Assembly (NCBI RefSeq): GCF_017254845.1
Contig: NZ_JAFKCU010000006.1
Span: 124,001-188,000 of the forward strand
Source of the DNA: Algoriphagus pacificus
GTDB taxonomy: Bacteria; Bacteroidota; Bacteroidia; Cytophagales; Cyclobacteriaceae
Length of the DNA stretch: 64,000 nucleotides
Reading direction: 5' to 3'
Translations under genes and position numbers: made by a program
Part shown: in pieces, positions 38,266-46,129 of the stretch
How positions within the stretch are numbered: the first letter of the stretch is position 1
Layout: each line of letters opens with the position of its first letter
Notes under the pieces: model-generated
The model's input: only the letters and a program-made list of their open reading frames with translations
Told to the model about the DNA's origin: nothing
Databases searched by the model: none

Positions 38266-39344
38266 GATGGCTCTTCCCAAGCTTTTTTGGGATCGTAAAT
38301 AATTTCTCCCTTTCTGACAGTCAGCGGAGAACCTAAGTTATTTTCAAATAGCTTGCCTGTACCCAAGCCTTGCGGTATCTCAGGGGAATACTGGCTTGTC
38401 AATTGACAAATCGCATTTAAACCAATATTACTTTCAAGAGCAGAAGTCATCCACCAGCCAATTCCATGTTTCTCGGCTACTGAAATCCACTCTCTTGTTT
38501 CTTTGATTCCTCCCAATAAACAGGGCTTTAAAATAATGAATTGAGGAGCAATCTTTTTTAATAAAGACTCCTTCTCTTCTACTCCAATCAATTCCTCATC
38601 CAAGGCAATTGGAAGCGGTGAAATCTCACAGAGCTTTCTCATTTCCTCAGGTTGACCCGCTCTAATTGGTTGCTCAATGCTATGAATGGAAAGCTCCGCT
38701 AATCGAGTTAATTTCTCCAGGGCTTCTTCTGGAGAAAATGCGCCATTAGCATCAACCCGTAAAGTGATTTGATCAGCAGAATATTGAGACCGGATGTAAG
38801 AAAGGAGCTCCAGTTCTTTTTCAAAACTAATTGCTCCAATTTTCATCTTTATGCAGTCAAATCCTTCCTCAAGCTTTTGATCAATTTGGTCTTTCATAAA
38901 TTGAACCTCACCCATCCATATCAACCCATTGATTGGCATAGGTTGATATTGATCCCGAAAGTCATTCTGAAGAATCTGTTTATTTCCTCCATTCATCAAA
39001 TCCAAAACAGCCACTTCCACCCCAAATCGAATGCTGGGAAAATCAAAGGGAATAGTTTCTGAAACCTGATCTAATACTTTCTCCTCACTCATTTCCCAAT
39101 CGAGCTGGGAAAGTTTTACCAGAAAATCTTCAAGTTTAGATTCAAAATCAGGTCTGTCATCAGGGCTGAGTTTTACCAAAGGAGCTGCCTCTCCCCAACC
39201 AATCACGGTTGGGTTTTCAGCAGAACTCGCTTTAATCCAAAAGACTTCTTTGGTTTTTAAAATTCCGCGGGAAGTTCCGGCATCAAAGCGGAAAACCAAC
39301 TTTCTTTTAATGTAGCTGAAACTGATCCTTTTATAGTTTGACAT
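38262..39344 (-). CDS. menC: o-Succinylbenzoate synthase (enolase superfamily)
   Basis: 360 residues with the muconate-lactonizing-enzyme subgroup catalytic set: Lys166/Lys168 in IKMKIG, metal ligands Asp198 (RVDANG), Glu224 (SIEQP) and Asp249 (ALDEE), and Lys273 (ILKP). The segment TSALESNIGLNAICQL near 301-316 is typical of Bacteroidota OSBS enzymes, which dehydrate SHCHC to o-succinylbenzoate in menaquinone synthesis. Dipeptide epimerases share the scaffold, so the call rests on that segment. No other men genes are adjacent. Confidence 0.85.
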   Translation of the reverse strand: MSNYKRISFSYIKRKLVFRFDAGTSRGILKTKEVFWIKASSAENPTVIGWGEAAPLVKLSPDDRPDFESKLEDFLVKLSQLDWEMSEEKVLDQVSETIPFDFPSIRFGVEVAVLDLMNGGNKQILQNDFRDQYQPMPINGLIWMGEVQFMKDQIDQKLEEGFDCIKMKIGAISFEKELELLSYIRSQYSADQITLRVDANGAFSPEEALEKLTRLAELSIHSIEQPIRAGQPEEMRKLCEISPLPIALDEELIGVEEKESLLKKIAPQFIILKPCLLGGIKETREWISVAEKHGIGWWMTSALESNIGLNAICQLTSQYSPEIPQGLGTGKLFENNLGSPLTVRKGEIIYDPKKAWEEPS

Positions 39345-39416
39345 AGAATAAGCTAAGGTTGAATCAGGATTTCTTTGGACATGAACTATATTTGCGCTCG
39401 AATCAGTAAAAAGTTC

Positions 39417-40628
39417 ATGGATATCCCTACGATTGATTTAAAGGCTTACGAATATACATTACCAGAGGAAAGAATAGCGAAATTCCCCCTTGAAAAGCGG
39501 GATTCCTCGAAACTTTTACATTTCAAAAATCATAAAATCGAGCATTTGCATTTTTATGATATTCCAAAATTACTTCCTTCCGATAGTTTACTGGTTTACA
39601 ACAATACCAAAGTAATCCCTGCCCGACTGATTTTTCAAAGAGAAACCGGTGCGAGAATAGAGATTTTTTTATTGCAACCAATCGCTCCCACCACAGTGAT
39701 TCCTGAAATTATGCTGGCTAAGCATCCAGTAACTTGGGAAACCATGATTGGAAATGCGAAAAAGTGGAAAGATGGAGAAATCCTGAAAGGCAAGATCCCC
39801 TACCAAAGGAAAGAAATTATTTTATCTGCAAAACTGATTGACAGGGAATCAAAACAGGTGGAATTTTCATGGAATGACGCTGATGTTGCCTTTGTAGATG
39901 TGGTGGAAGCAAGCGGAGAGGTTCCTCTTCCTCCCTATCTAAACAGGAAACCTGTGGAAGAGGATAAAACCCGATATCAAACAGTTTATTCAGAAAAAGA
40001 AGGTGCCGTAGCAGCTCCTACTGCGGGGCTTCATTTTACGGATGAAATCTTAAAGCAATTAAAAGATAATGGGGTTAAGCAAGAACAAGTGACTCTACAT
40101 GTAAGCGCTGGGACTTTTCAGCCAATAAAAGCAGAAAAAATCACCGACCACCCCATGCATCGAGAGCAAATCCATGTGAGCAAGAAAGCAATCCAAAATT
40201 TCATCGCCCATGAAGGAAAGATCGTAGCTGTAGGAACAACCTCTATAAGATCTTTGGAAAGTCTCTATTGGTTTGGAGTAAGATTGATCAGAAAAGAAAC
40301 TGAGGAATTCTTTGTCCCAAAATTGTATCCCTACGAAAACACACAAAACTTACCTACTGTCAATTCATCCTTTGAAGCCATTTTATCCTTTATGGAAGAA
40401 ATTGACAAGGATGTATTAGTGGGTTCGACCGAGATTTTTATTTTCCCAGGATATCAATATAAAGCAGTAAAAGGTTTGATCACCAATTTTCACCAGCCAG
40501 GATCGACTTTGGTATTATTGATTGCTACCATCCTAGGTGAGGAATGGAAGAAAGTTTACGAGGAAGCTTTGGCGAAAGAATATCGGTTTTTAAGCTACGG
40601 CGATAGTAGCCTGCTTTGGATTAGTTAA
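39417..40628 (+). CDS. queA: S-adenosylmethionine:tRNA ribosyltransferase-isomerase
   Basis: Transfers and isomerises the ribosyl group of SAM onto preQ1-tRNA, giving epoxyqueuosine at wobble position 34. It is 403 residues from the ATG at 39417, where the conserved IDLKAYEYTLPEERIAKFP begins; a longer frame from a TTG at 39375 adds non-conserved residues. Signatures are SLLVYNNTKVIPARL, GAVAAPTAGLHFTDEIL, HVSAGTFQPIKAE, HREQIHVS and ITNFHQPGSTLVLL. It has a C-terminal stretch slightly longer than in E. coli, as in other Bacteroidota. Confidence 0.95.
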   Translation: MDIPTIDLKAYEYTLPEERIAKFPLEKRDSSKLLHFKNHKIEHLHFYDIPKLLPSDSLLVYNNTKVIPARLIFQRETGARIEIFLLQPIAPTTVIPEIMLAKHPVTWETMIGNAKKWKDGEILKGKIPYQRKEIILSAKLIDRESKQVEFSWNDADVAFVDVVEASGEVPLPPYLNRKPVEEDKTRYQTVYSEKEGAVAAPTAGLHFTDEILKQLKDNGVKQEQVTLHVSAGTFQPIKAEKITDHPMHREQIHVSKKAIQNFIAHEGKIVAVGTTSIRSLESLYWFGVRLIRKETEEFFVPKLYPYENTQNLPTVNSSFEAILSFMEEIDKDVLVGSTEIFIFPGYQYKAVKGLITNFHQPGSTLVLLIATILGEEWKKVYEEALAKEYRFLSYGDSSLLWIS

Positions 40629-41039
40629 TTATTCCGATCCGGAACCTAATTTTTGTATCCCATTCAGAAGCATTTGATAGTAAGTCCTACCCACAGGAAC
40701 TGGATCTTTTCCTACAATTACTTCTTTCATATTTATGGAATTGATTTCATCGATTCTGACGATATAACTTTTATGAATTCGAACGAATTGATCCGAAGGA
40801 AGGCTTTTTTCAAAATCCTTTAAAATATTCCTGACGATTAAGGTTCCGGTTTTTAAAACGATATTGGTGTAATTCCCCTCACCTTTCATCCAAAGCATCT
40901 CATTGAATTTAACCTTCACCAATGACCCTTCGTGCCTTACGAAAATTGCATCTTTGATTAAAAACTCCGGTTTTTGGTCGTCTATTGTATCAGGTAATTT
41001 TATTCCATTCTTAACTTTACCTTTATCTATAATTTCCAT
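40629..41039 (-). CDS. LytTR DNA-binding domain protein
   Basis: 136 residues. After a charged 35-residue N-terminal arm the whole protein is a LytTR domain: KVKFNEMLWMKGEGNYTNIVLKTG, RNILKDFEKSLPSDQFVRIHKSYIVRIDEI, and VPVGRTYYQMLL. There is no receiver domain, so phosphorylation control is absent or comes from another protein. Such stand-alone LytTR proteins bind direct repeats in promoters. Its gene starts 142 bp from the divergent lipoprotein gene at 41182, a possible target, and its stop abuts queA. Confidence 0.88.
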   Translation of the reverse strand: MEIIDKGKVKNGIKLPDTIDDQKPEFLIKDAIFVRHEGSLVKVKFNEMLWMKGEGNYTNIVLKTGTLIVRNILKDFEKSLPSDQFVRIHKSYIVRIDEINSINMKEVIVGKDPVPVGRTYYQMLLNGIQKLGSGSE

Positions 41040-41181
41040 CCTTTTTCTCGCTTTCTATTTCAACCCACAGGTTACCAGATTGTTTATAAGAATTAATTTT
41101 CCTTGGATTTCAATATTGAAAAAGGACCGATACTTAAATAATAGTTTAATTTTAAGAGTCTCGAAAGGAATTCCCCAACTT

Positions 41182-42711
41182 ATGCAGAAAGCAATTCTTT
41201 TACTTTTTACTATTAGCATTCTACTACTCTCTTGTAAAGAGAAGGAAAAGCCTAGGGAGGGATTTGGGAAAGTGTTTGTTACGGGAATTGATCTCACAAA
41301 AGACCTACAAAATCCTGGAGCAAGAACCCTTGCAAAAGGCTGGAACCACGTGTTTGATTCGCCTTTAAATTTATCCTTTGAGAATCAAAATGGAGAGACT
41401 TTTTCTCTGCAAATTGATCCCAATCTCATAGATCAAAGTGTTTCGATAGAATTACCTTTTGGTAGCTATTCCTACGTTGGCACCCAACAAAGAGAAGAAA
41501 CCAGCAATACCTTGGCAGTTTGGGCTAATGGATCATTCAATCTAGATTCTGAAGAAAAGGAGTTGATCCTAGCAACTGGGACTGATGAAGGATTAATTAC
41601 AATCAATGAAAATCTTCTCTCCAATGCAGAAATCCTACTACCAGAGTCAAAACCACTTGAAAAAAGTCAAGGCGAATTTTATACCTATGCGAAAAGCGGT
41701 ACTGATTTAACGCTTGAGCTAAGTACTAAATCGCCTGAAAATATTTTTAGAATCAAAAATCAAATTTCAAATTTTGAGCATTTAGCTATCCAGGTTCAAA
41801 CCCAAGGAGAAATCGAAGAATTTCAGGAAAGTGACTTTGATCTAGTCAAGAAGAAAATCATTCTCGATGCTTCTAATCAGCCGCTGAACTTTTTCCCCTT
41901 CATCTCTACAAATCTTGTGGCGGAAGCAAATGAAAGTTCAGGAATTGCGTACATCCAAGGTCGTTTGTTTTCTATCAATGACAGCGATAATTCTCCAAAG
42001 ATTCAGGAACTCAATCCCGAATCAGGGTCCTTGATCCGTGAAATTGAAGTTCAGAATGCAACTAATATTGATTGGGAAGACCTCGCCCAAAGTGAAACCC
42101 ATCTGTTTATAGGAGATTTTGGGAATAATCTTGGAAAACGGCAAAATTTGGCCATTTACAAAATTGCCATTTCGGATCTATTAAATGCGAACCAAGTACT
42201 TGCTGAAAAAATCAATTTTTCCTTTTCGGACCAAACTGACTTTTCAGGAACTGTAAGTAACCATAATTTTGATTGTGAAGCTTTCTTTTATTTAAATTCT
42301 GAACTCCATCTCTTTTCTAAAAACAAAGGAGATAAACGATCCAAACATTATACACTGAATATCTCCGAATCAAACCAAACGGCATCACTAAGAGAATCTT
42401 TAGATGCGCAAGGTTTAATCACCAGTGCTACTATTTCCGAAGACGGGAAAAACATAGTTCTTCTAGGTTATGAAGATCAAGGAATTAGCTCCCAGTCTTT
42501 TGTTTGGGCTATTTCTGGGTTTTCAGGAAATGATTTTTTTAATGGAAAAAAGAGAAGAATCACTCTTGGAAGCCCATCAGTCCTCTCCCAAACAGAAGGA
42601 ATTACCTTTACAAAAAATCTAGAGGTATTAATCGCCGGAGAAGGTTTTAGCTTTGCCGGATTCGAAATTAAGTCTACGCTTTCAGAAATGGACTTAACCG
42701 GACTTTTCTAA
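41182..42711 (+). CDS. Lipoprotein with C-terminal propeller-like region, unknown function
   Basis: 509 residues from the ATG at 41182, which gives a clean lipoprotein signal (ILLLSC, Cys18). A longer frame from 40903 would run antisense through the LytTR gene and is rejected. Residues about 20-240 form a beta-rich domain with AVWANGSFNLD. Residues about 250-500 contain repeated strand patterns (SSGIAYIQGRLFSIND, NIDWEDLAQSETHLFIGDFGNN, DCEAFFYLNSELHLFSKN) like the beta-propellers of Bacteroidota surface proteins. No function can be named. It converges on the PAS gene with a 4-bp overlap. Confidence 0.75.
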   Translation: MQKAILLLFTISILLLSCKEKEKPREGFGKVFVTGIDLTKDLQNPGARTLAKGWNHVFDSPLNLSFENQNGETFSLQIDPNLIDQSVSIELPFGSYSYVGTQQREETSNTLAVWANGSFNLDSEEKELILATGTDEGLITINENLLSNAEILLPESKPLEKSQGEFYTYAKSGTDLTLELSTKSPENIFRIKNQISNFEHLAIQVQTQGEIEEFQESDFDLVKKKIILDASNQPLNFFPFISTNLVAEANESSGIAYIQGRLFSINDSDNSPKIQELNPESGSLIREIEVQNATNIDWEDLAQSETHLFIGDFGNNLGKRQNLAIYKIAISDLLNANQVLAEKINFSFSDQTDFSGTVSNHNFDCEAFFYLNSELHLFSKNKGDKRSKHYTLNISESNQTASLRESLDAQGLITSATISEDGKNIVLLGYEDQGISSQSFVWAISGFSGNDFFNGKKRRITLGSPSVLSQTEGITFTKNLEVLIAGEGFSFAGFEIKSTLSEMDLTGLF

Positions 42712-44003
42712 TCGAAAATGCTCATTTTTTTGGCATTTGTCCGGATCACATCATCCAACTCCTTAGCCAAAGGCTTGAGATAAGAGAAATACTTTTGATT
42801 TTCTTTATCCAATTGGCGTGGATCAATAAGGTCCAATAAACCCAACATGGATGACAAAGGTGATCTCAATATGTGGGATGGTTTCAAAGCTAGTTCTTTC
42901 AATTGCTGGTTTTCAGATTGAAGTTCCATCAACTTTTTACCCCAAGCAGAAATGTCAATAGCCTGAATTAAAACAGCAATTCGCTCACCATTGGAATTTT
43001 TAATTGGGCGAATATTCATTTTCCAAAAGCCAAATTCCGTTGGACTGACCTTTACTCTTAATTCAACTTCAGCAGGATTCCCAGAGTTGACGCAGTCCTT
43101 CACTTTATCCAGAAGTGTAGTAAATCGGTTGCTTTGATGATTAAAACTAAAAAGCGATCCTTCTTTAAATGGTTTCCCCTTCCATGCATTAGATAAGACA
43201 CTTCCAGAATTATTCTGTTGCAACAGGCGCAGTTCTTGGTCTACAATCCAAATTGACCCTGGGAAATTTGACAATTGATTTTCAGTAAATGGCTTAACCA
43301 AAGCATCCATGCTTGACTTTGTGTTTTTTGGAAGTATAAACAGATGAAATTCAAGATTGGTCGAAACCAACAGCCCAGCAAACTGCTGGCAATTCTCAGG
43401 GTTCTTAAGCAAAAGGCAACAAGAAACTCGGTCTTGTTTAAATCGATCTATTTTTTGTTGGTTCTCCGAATCGGCAGGCACTAAAAGTGTTTCAAAGATA
43501 TTGTTGCCTTTACTGCCTCGAGTATTCAACCCAATTTTAGATACGGATGCATTTAGGGAATCTAATAATTCGAAATCAGGAGAAAGTTTGATCTTAGAGA
43601 AACCAAGTACATCACTGAGGTTTTCCCAAGGAAATTCATTTTTAAGGAATTGGAATTCTATTCCTACTCCCATCACTCCTAAAAAATCCATTTCTGGAGA
43701 GGTAATGACCGAAAATTCCCACCATACTTTCGTGGCCTGATTCTTTCCTTCAAAATCCAATAGTAAATGCCTTTTTTGTTTAGGAGAAGAAAGCATTTCA
43801 TCTATTGTCTGAGTGAAATCGTCTCCTGATTTAGCGGACAAATAGAGAGATAGAGCTGACTCAGAGGAGCTCTTGGTTAGTTCCTGAAAGATTTTATTGG
43901 AGTTCAAGACATTCCCTTCTACATCCAGAAGGATGAGGTAGAAATGGTCGGAATCCATTAAAATCTCCGGAATAAGATTTTCTATTTTCTCTGCACTAAT
44001 CAC
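42708..44003 (-). CDS. PAS-domain protein ending in a HisKA-like helix pair, no ATPase domain
   Basis: 431 residues if the GTG at 44003 is used; the ATG at 43958 gives 416. At least two, probably three, PAS-like regions are visible (FYLILLDVEGNVLNSN at the start, SIWIVDQELRLLQQNN near 250, and FGFWKMNIRPIKNSNGERIAVLIQAIDIS near 320-350). A short coiled coil and an H-box-like segment follow, HILRSPLSSMLG, with His377 at the phospho-acceptor position. The protein stops where the HATPase domain should begin. It may be a sensor that dimerises with another kinase or receives phosphate, or a degenerate kinase. Confidence 0.72.
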   Translation of the reverse strand: MISAEKIENLIPEILMDSDHFYLILLDVEGNVLNSNKIFQELTKSSSESALSLYLSAKSGDDFTQTIDEMLSSPKQKRHLLLDFEGKNQATKVWWEFSVITSPEMDFLGVMGVGIEFQFLKNEFPWENLSDVLGFSKIKLSPDFELLDSLNASVSKIGLNTRGSKGNNIFETLLVPADSENQQKIDRFKQDRVSCCLLLKNPENCQQFAGLLVSTNLEFHLFILPKNTKSSMDALVKPFTENQLSNFPGSIWIVDQELRLLQQNNSGSVLSNAWKGKPFKEGSLFSFNHQSNRFTTLLDKVKDCVNSGNPAEVELRVKVSPTEFGFWKMNIRPIKNSNGERIAVLIQAIDISAWGKKLMELQSENQQLKELALKPSHILRSPLSSMLGLLDLIDPRQLDKENQKYFSYLKPLAKELDDVIRTNAKKMSIFD

Positions 44004-44162
44004 AATAAAAAGAAGAAATAGGTGATAACTTCTAGGTTCTTGGATTCGAAATATTGAGAAAAATATTCAATAAAAAAACTAGCGATTTTTAAAATTATCT
44101 ATGCAAAACAGCTAATAATCAGACGATTATTCTTTAGCTGACAATAAAAAGTAATACCCTAA

Positions 44163-44200
44163 ACAAAAAATGCTTTTCATCACTGAAAAGCATTTTAATT
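44163..44200 (-). terminator. Intrinsic terminator
   Basis: A 13-bp stem, AAAATGCTTTTCA/TGAAAAGCATTTT with a 4-nt loop, is followed on the minus strand by a T-run. It lies after the 84-aa gene. Confidence 0.82.
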
Positions 44201-44223
44201 TTTTTTTAAGTTTTTTTAAAATA

Positions 44224-44478
44224 TTATGAGTTCACATACGTTTCCTGTCCAAAATCAGAGTATTCTATCTCTTTGACCATCAAAATAAGGGCATTTGCAA
44301 ATTCCTGTTTGCATGCTAAAACCTGAAAAGGAAATTGCTGCTCAATAGAAAACTGGACATTTGATGATCCAAAAAATCGTTGTAGCTCCTCTTTTGAATC
44401 TGCTTTGATTTTGACGCAATCTGATTTTCCCAGATTCTTCTCAATCAAAAAATTTGCTTTGCTGGTTTGAATTAACAT
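44224..44478 (-). CDS. Small protein of unknown function
   Basis: 84 residues, soluble, alpha/beta: LIQTSKANFLIEKN, a CVKIKADSKEELQRFFG turn-helix, a strand with QFPFQVLACKQEF, and a helix ALILMVKEIEYSD. I do not recognise the family. The support for its being real is structural: a matching -7 box (44498-44505), a perfect 22-bp palindrome just upstream (44526-44547) and a strong terminator downstream. It is a compact independently controlled gene. Confidence 0.6.
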   Translation of the reverse strand: MLIQTSKANFLIEKNLGKSDCVKIKADSKEELQRFFGSSNVQFSIEQQFPFQVLACKQEFANALILMVKEIEYSDFGQETYVNS

Positions 44479-44497
44479 ATTGGTAAAAGTTTATACC

Positions 44498-44527
44498 CAA
44501 AATTAGATAAGCATCTAATAAATCGAA
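44498..44527 (-). promoter_or_regulatory. Promoter candidate for the 84-aa gene
   Basis: On the minus strand TAATTTTG (44505 to 44498) is a perfect TANNTTTG -7 box. TTCG (44527 to 44524), 18 bp upstream, is one base from the TTTG -33 element. Confidence 0.45.
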
Positions 44528-44547
44528 ATACCCAGTACTGGGTATTT
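44526..44547. promoter_or_regulatory. Perfect 22-bp palindrome, candidate operator
   Basis: AAATACCCAGT is followed immediately by its reverse complement. The centre lies about 58 bp upstream of the 84-aa gene's ATG and the left edge overlaps the -33 region, as expected for a dimeric regulator site. A terminator is less likely since no gene reads into it. Confidence 0.5.
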
Positions 44548-44645
44548 TTCTAAGAATAGGACTGTAGCACAAAGAAAATTATTTCTTTTGATTACCAGTA
44601 ATTTATCTAAAAAGATTTTTGAAATTAATTTCTAAGCAGCTTTAG

Positions 44646-44678
44646 TTTGTAATAATCTTAGCAATTGATTTATATTTG
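44646..44678 (+). promoter_or_regulatory. Consensus promoter upstream of the tRNA-Ser region
   Basis: TTTG (44646-44649), a 21-bp spacer and TATATTTG (44671-44678) match the Bacteroidota primary-sigma promoter fully. Transcription would start near 44685 and run through the broken tRNA copy into the intact tRNA-Ser. Confidence 0.65.
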
Positions 44679-44806
44679 CAACGCCTTAGGAATTCGCAGC
44701 AAGGGTTTAAAGATTGTTTAGATTTTAAGCTTGCTATTTATTTCAAATTGGCCTTTCTAAAGTTCGGTGAACAGCTTCTCTGAGATAATTGTTTACCAAA
44801 GTAATT

Positions 44807-44880
44807 TAGAGAGTTGGGTGAGTGGCTTATCCACGATCCCGATAATTATCGGGGACTATCGGGACAGCAGTTTGCCAAAA
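44807..44880 (+). pseudogene. Truncated tRNA-Ser copy with palindromic insert
   Basis: The 23 bp at 44807-44829 are identical to 44886-44908, the 5' acceptor and D-arm start of the intact tRNA. A foreign stretch of about 35 bp (44830-44864) follows, containing the palindrome CCCGATAATTATCGGG at 44838-44853. Then CAGCAGTTTGC (44865-44875) matches the anticodon arm. The variable arm, T arm and 3' acceptor strand are missing, so no functional tRNA can form. Confidence 0.75.
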
Positions 44881-44886
44881 GAAAAT

Positions 44887-44975
44887 AGAGAGTTGGGTGA
44901 GTGGCTTAAACCAGCAGTTTGCTAAACTGTCGTACGGGTCAAACCGTACCGGGGGTTCGAATCCCCCACTCTCTG
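44887..44975 (+). tRNA. tRNA-Ser (anticodon GCU)
   Basis: The acceptor stem AGAGAGT/ACTCTCT, a five-pair anticodon stem with the loop TTGCTAA (anticodon GCT), a long class II variable arm (GTACGG with CCGTAC) and a T arm GGGGGTTCGAATCCCCC define a serine tRNA reading AGC/AGU. The discriminator is G; CCA is not encoded (GCA follows). The start codon-proximal copy upstream is broken, so this is the functional gene. Confidence 0.95.
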
Positions 44976-44983
44976 CATATACG

Positions 44984-45028
44984 AACCCTAATTCATTAAA
45001 TATCAATGAGTTAGGGCTTTATTTTTTA
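44984..45028 (+). terminator. Intrinsic terminator of the tRNA-Ser transcript
   Basis: A 12-bp stem (44986-44997 with 45005-45016, one G-T pair) with a 7-nt loop is followed by a T-rich tract. Confidence 0.82.
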
Positions 45029-45118
45029 ATGTAGTAGCGAAACCAGTAGCGATTCCATCAGTTTCTTGCATCAAAAATTTCAATTCGACTTATCACTGTT
45101 TAAAAACATTTTAATGTT

Positions 45119-45167
45119 TCGTACACTTCGTACGGTACGAGATGTACGAGCCGTACGAAGTGTACGA
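45119..45167. repeat. 17-bp perfect inverted repeat containing 9-bp-spaced GTACGA iterons
   Basis: Positions 45119-45135 are the exact reverse complement of 45151-45167. Across the array, GTACGA occurs at 45135, 45144, 45153 and 45162, precisely 9 bp apart, each followed by three variable bases. This is protein-binding-site architecture (replication initiator, recombinase or partition site) rather than a terminator; no T-run follows. Confidence 0.8.
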
Positions 45168-45213
45168 TATTTGGAATATTTGTTTAAGGTATATTTTCAC
45201 TCCTATATATATA

Positions 45214-45552
45214 CTAGGGAATCAGTGATTTCCTAAAAATTTTCAATACTTCGTTTCTAGTGTAACACATTAGAAATGGCCAAGATCCTGGAAGCTTCAC
45301 TACATACATCCCGACAAGCATTCTATAGCTACTTCCTCTCCCACTTGAATACTTCTCGCCAGTGTAGAGAGTTAACCAGTTTGGCTGAGTCTCATCGGCG
45401 ACAAAGTGATTGCTTACATCCACTCCAATTTCTAAACACCAGTCACGAAGATCTTCCCAGCTTGCCTCATATCTCCTCCATAGGAATTTAGGCACCCTTA
45501 CCCCCAAAAAATCTACATATTGCATCATTGTTAATTTACTTGACAAATTCAT
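45214..45552 (-). CDS. Protein of unknown function in the tRNA-Ser island
   Basis: 112 residues, or about 104 if the second ATG pair (MMQYVDFLGV) is used. Rich in Trp and aromatic residues (KFLWRRYEASWEDLRDWC, QPNWLTLYTGEKY, SWPFLMCYTRNEVLKIF). I recognise no domain. It lies between the GTACGA repeat arrays and is divergent from the Toprim-like gene, 60 bp away. The context suggests a mobile-element remnant. Confidence 0.5.
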   Translation of the reverse strand: MNLSSKLTMMQYVDFLGVRVPKFLWRRYEASWEDLRDWCLEIGVDVSNHFVADETQPNWLTLYTGEKYSSGRGSSYRMLVGMYVVKLPGSWPFLMCYTRNEVLKIFRKSLIP

Positions 45553-45612
45553 GATTAATTGATAGACAATAAGATTTAAGGAAACAATTCAGAGTCTTTA
45601 TTTTGACAGGAA

Positions 45613-46041
45613 ATGAGTAAAAGTTTTGAAGGCTGGTTTGATTTCCTCAGTTATCTAAAGCTTTCTGGCACTAAAAATTTTAAGTCAATCATCTTGGACA
45701 GCACTGCTAATCTCAGCTTTCGGTTGATAATGGATATTTTAAAAGAGAGCAAGAATATCGACCTCTACCTAGATAATGATGCAACTGGTAAAAAGTACAC
45801 CACTTCCGTTATAAAAATAGCTCAGCTGTATCGCTATTGCCAAGAAAATGGACTAACGACAAATTGGGATTTAAATGGCTTGAAAGGTAGTAGGAACAAA
45901 ATAGGAAAGCTGATCAATAACCTTGGAATTAAGCCCTTCGAAGCAAAGGGTATTTTTAAAATCAAATCAGACGTTTCGGATCAAAGAATTCATTTTAGAG
46001 AATTTGAAGACTTGAATGACAATCTAATAGTCAACTTTTAA
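45613..46041 (+). CDS. Orphan Toprim_2-like protein, probable primase fragment
   Basis: 142 residues. FEGWFDFLSYL (Glu6), SIILDSTANLSF and DLYLDNDATGKK (Asp54-x-Asp56) match in order the Glu, strand and DxD motifs of the Toprim_2 domain in primases of Bacteroidota mobile elements. In those proteins a zinc-ribbon and primase-core region of some 150-200 residues precedes the Glu motif. Here the frame starts five residues before it, with a stop codon (45604-45606) just upstream. The C-terminal half (about 75-142) is a basic unknown region. It may be a remnant or a small stand-alone Toprim protein. Confidence 0.6.
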   Translation: MSKSFEGWFDFLSYLKLSGTKNFKSIILDSTANLSFRLIMDILKESKNIDLYLDNDATGKKYTTSVIKIAQLYRYCQENGLTTNWDLNGLKGSRNKIGKLINNLGIKPFEAKGIFKIKSDVSDQRIHFREFEDLNDNLIVNF

Positions 46042-46090
46042 AGTTGAATCCTTTTGAATGGATTTCAAGCTTCTAAGAAACCCATAATTT

Positions 46091-46124
46091 CCTTACGAAA
46101 CGAGCCGTACTTATGGTACGAATC
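46091..46124. repeat. Second GTAC(GA) repeat cluster
   Basis: ACGAGCCGTAC here is identical to part of the array at 45119-45167. Two GTAC units start 9 bp apart (46107, 46116), and CGTAC-N5-GTACG forms an inverted repeat. Together with the first array it brackets the two small genes at 45214-46041. Confidence 0.65.
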
Positions 46125-46129
46125 AGAAT

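Noticed and set aside
40903-41181. An N-terminal extension of the lipoprotein gene at 41182
   Set aside because: It would run antisense through the LytTR gene and bury a clean lipoprotein signal peptide.
44807-44880. A second functional tRNA-Ser
   Set aside because: The T arm, variable arm and 3' acceptor strand are missing and the D loop is interrupted.
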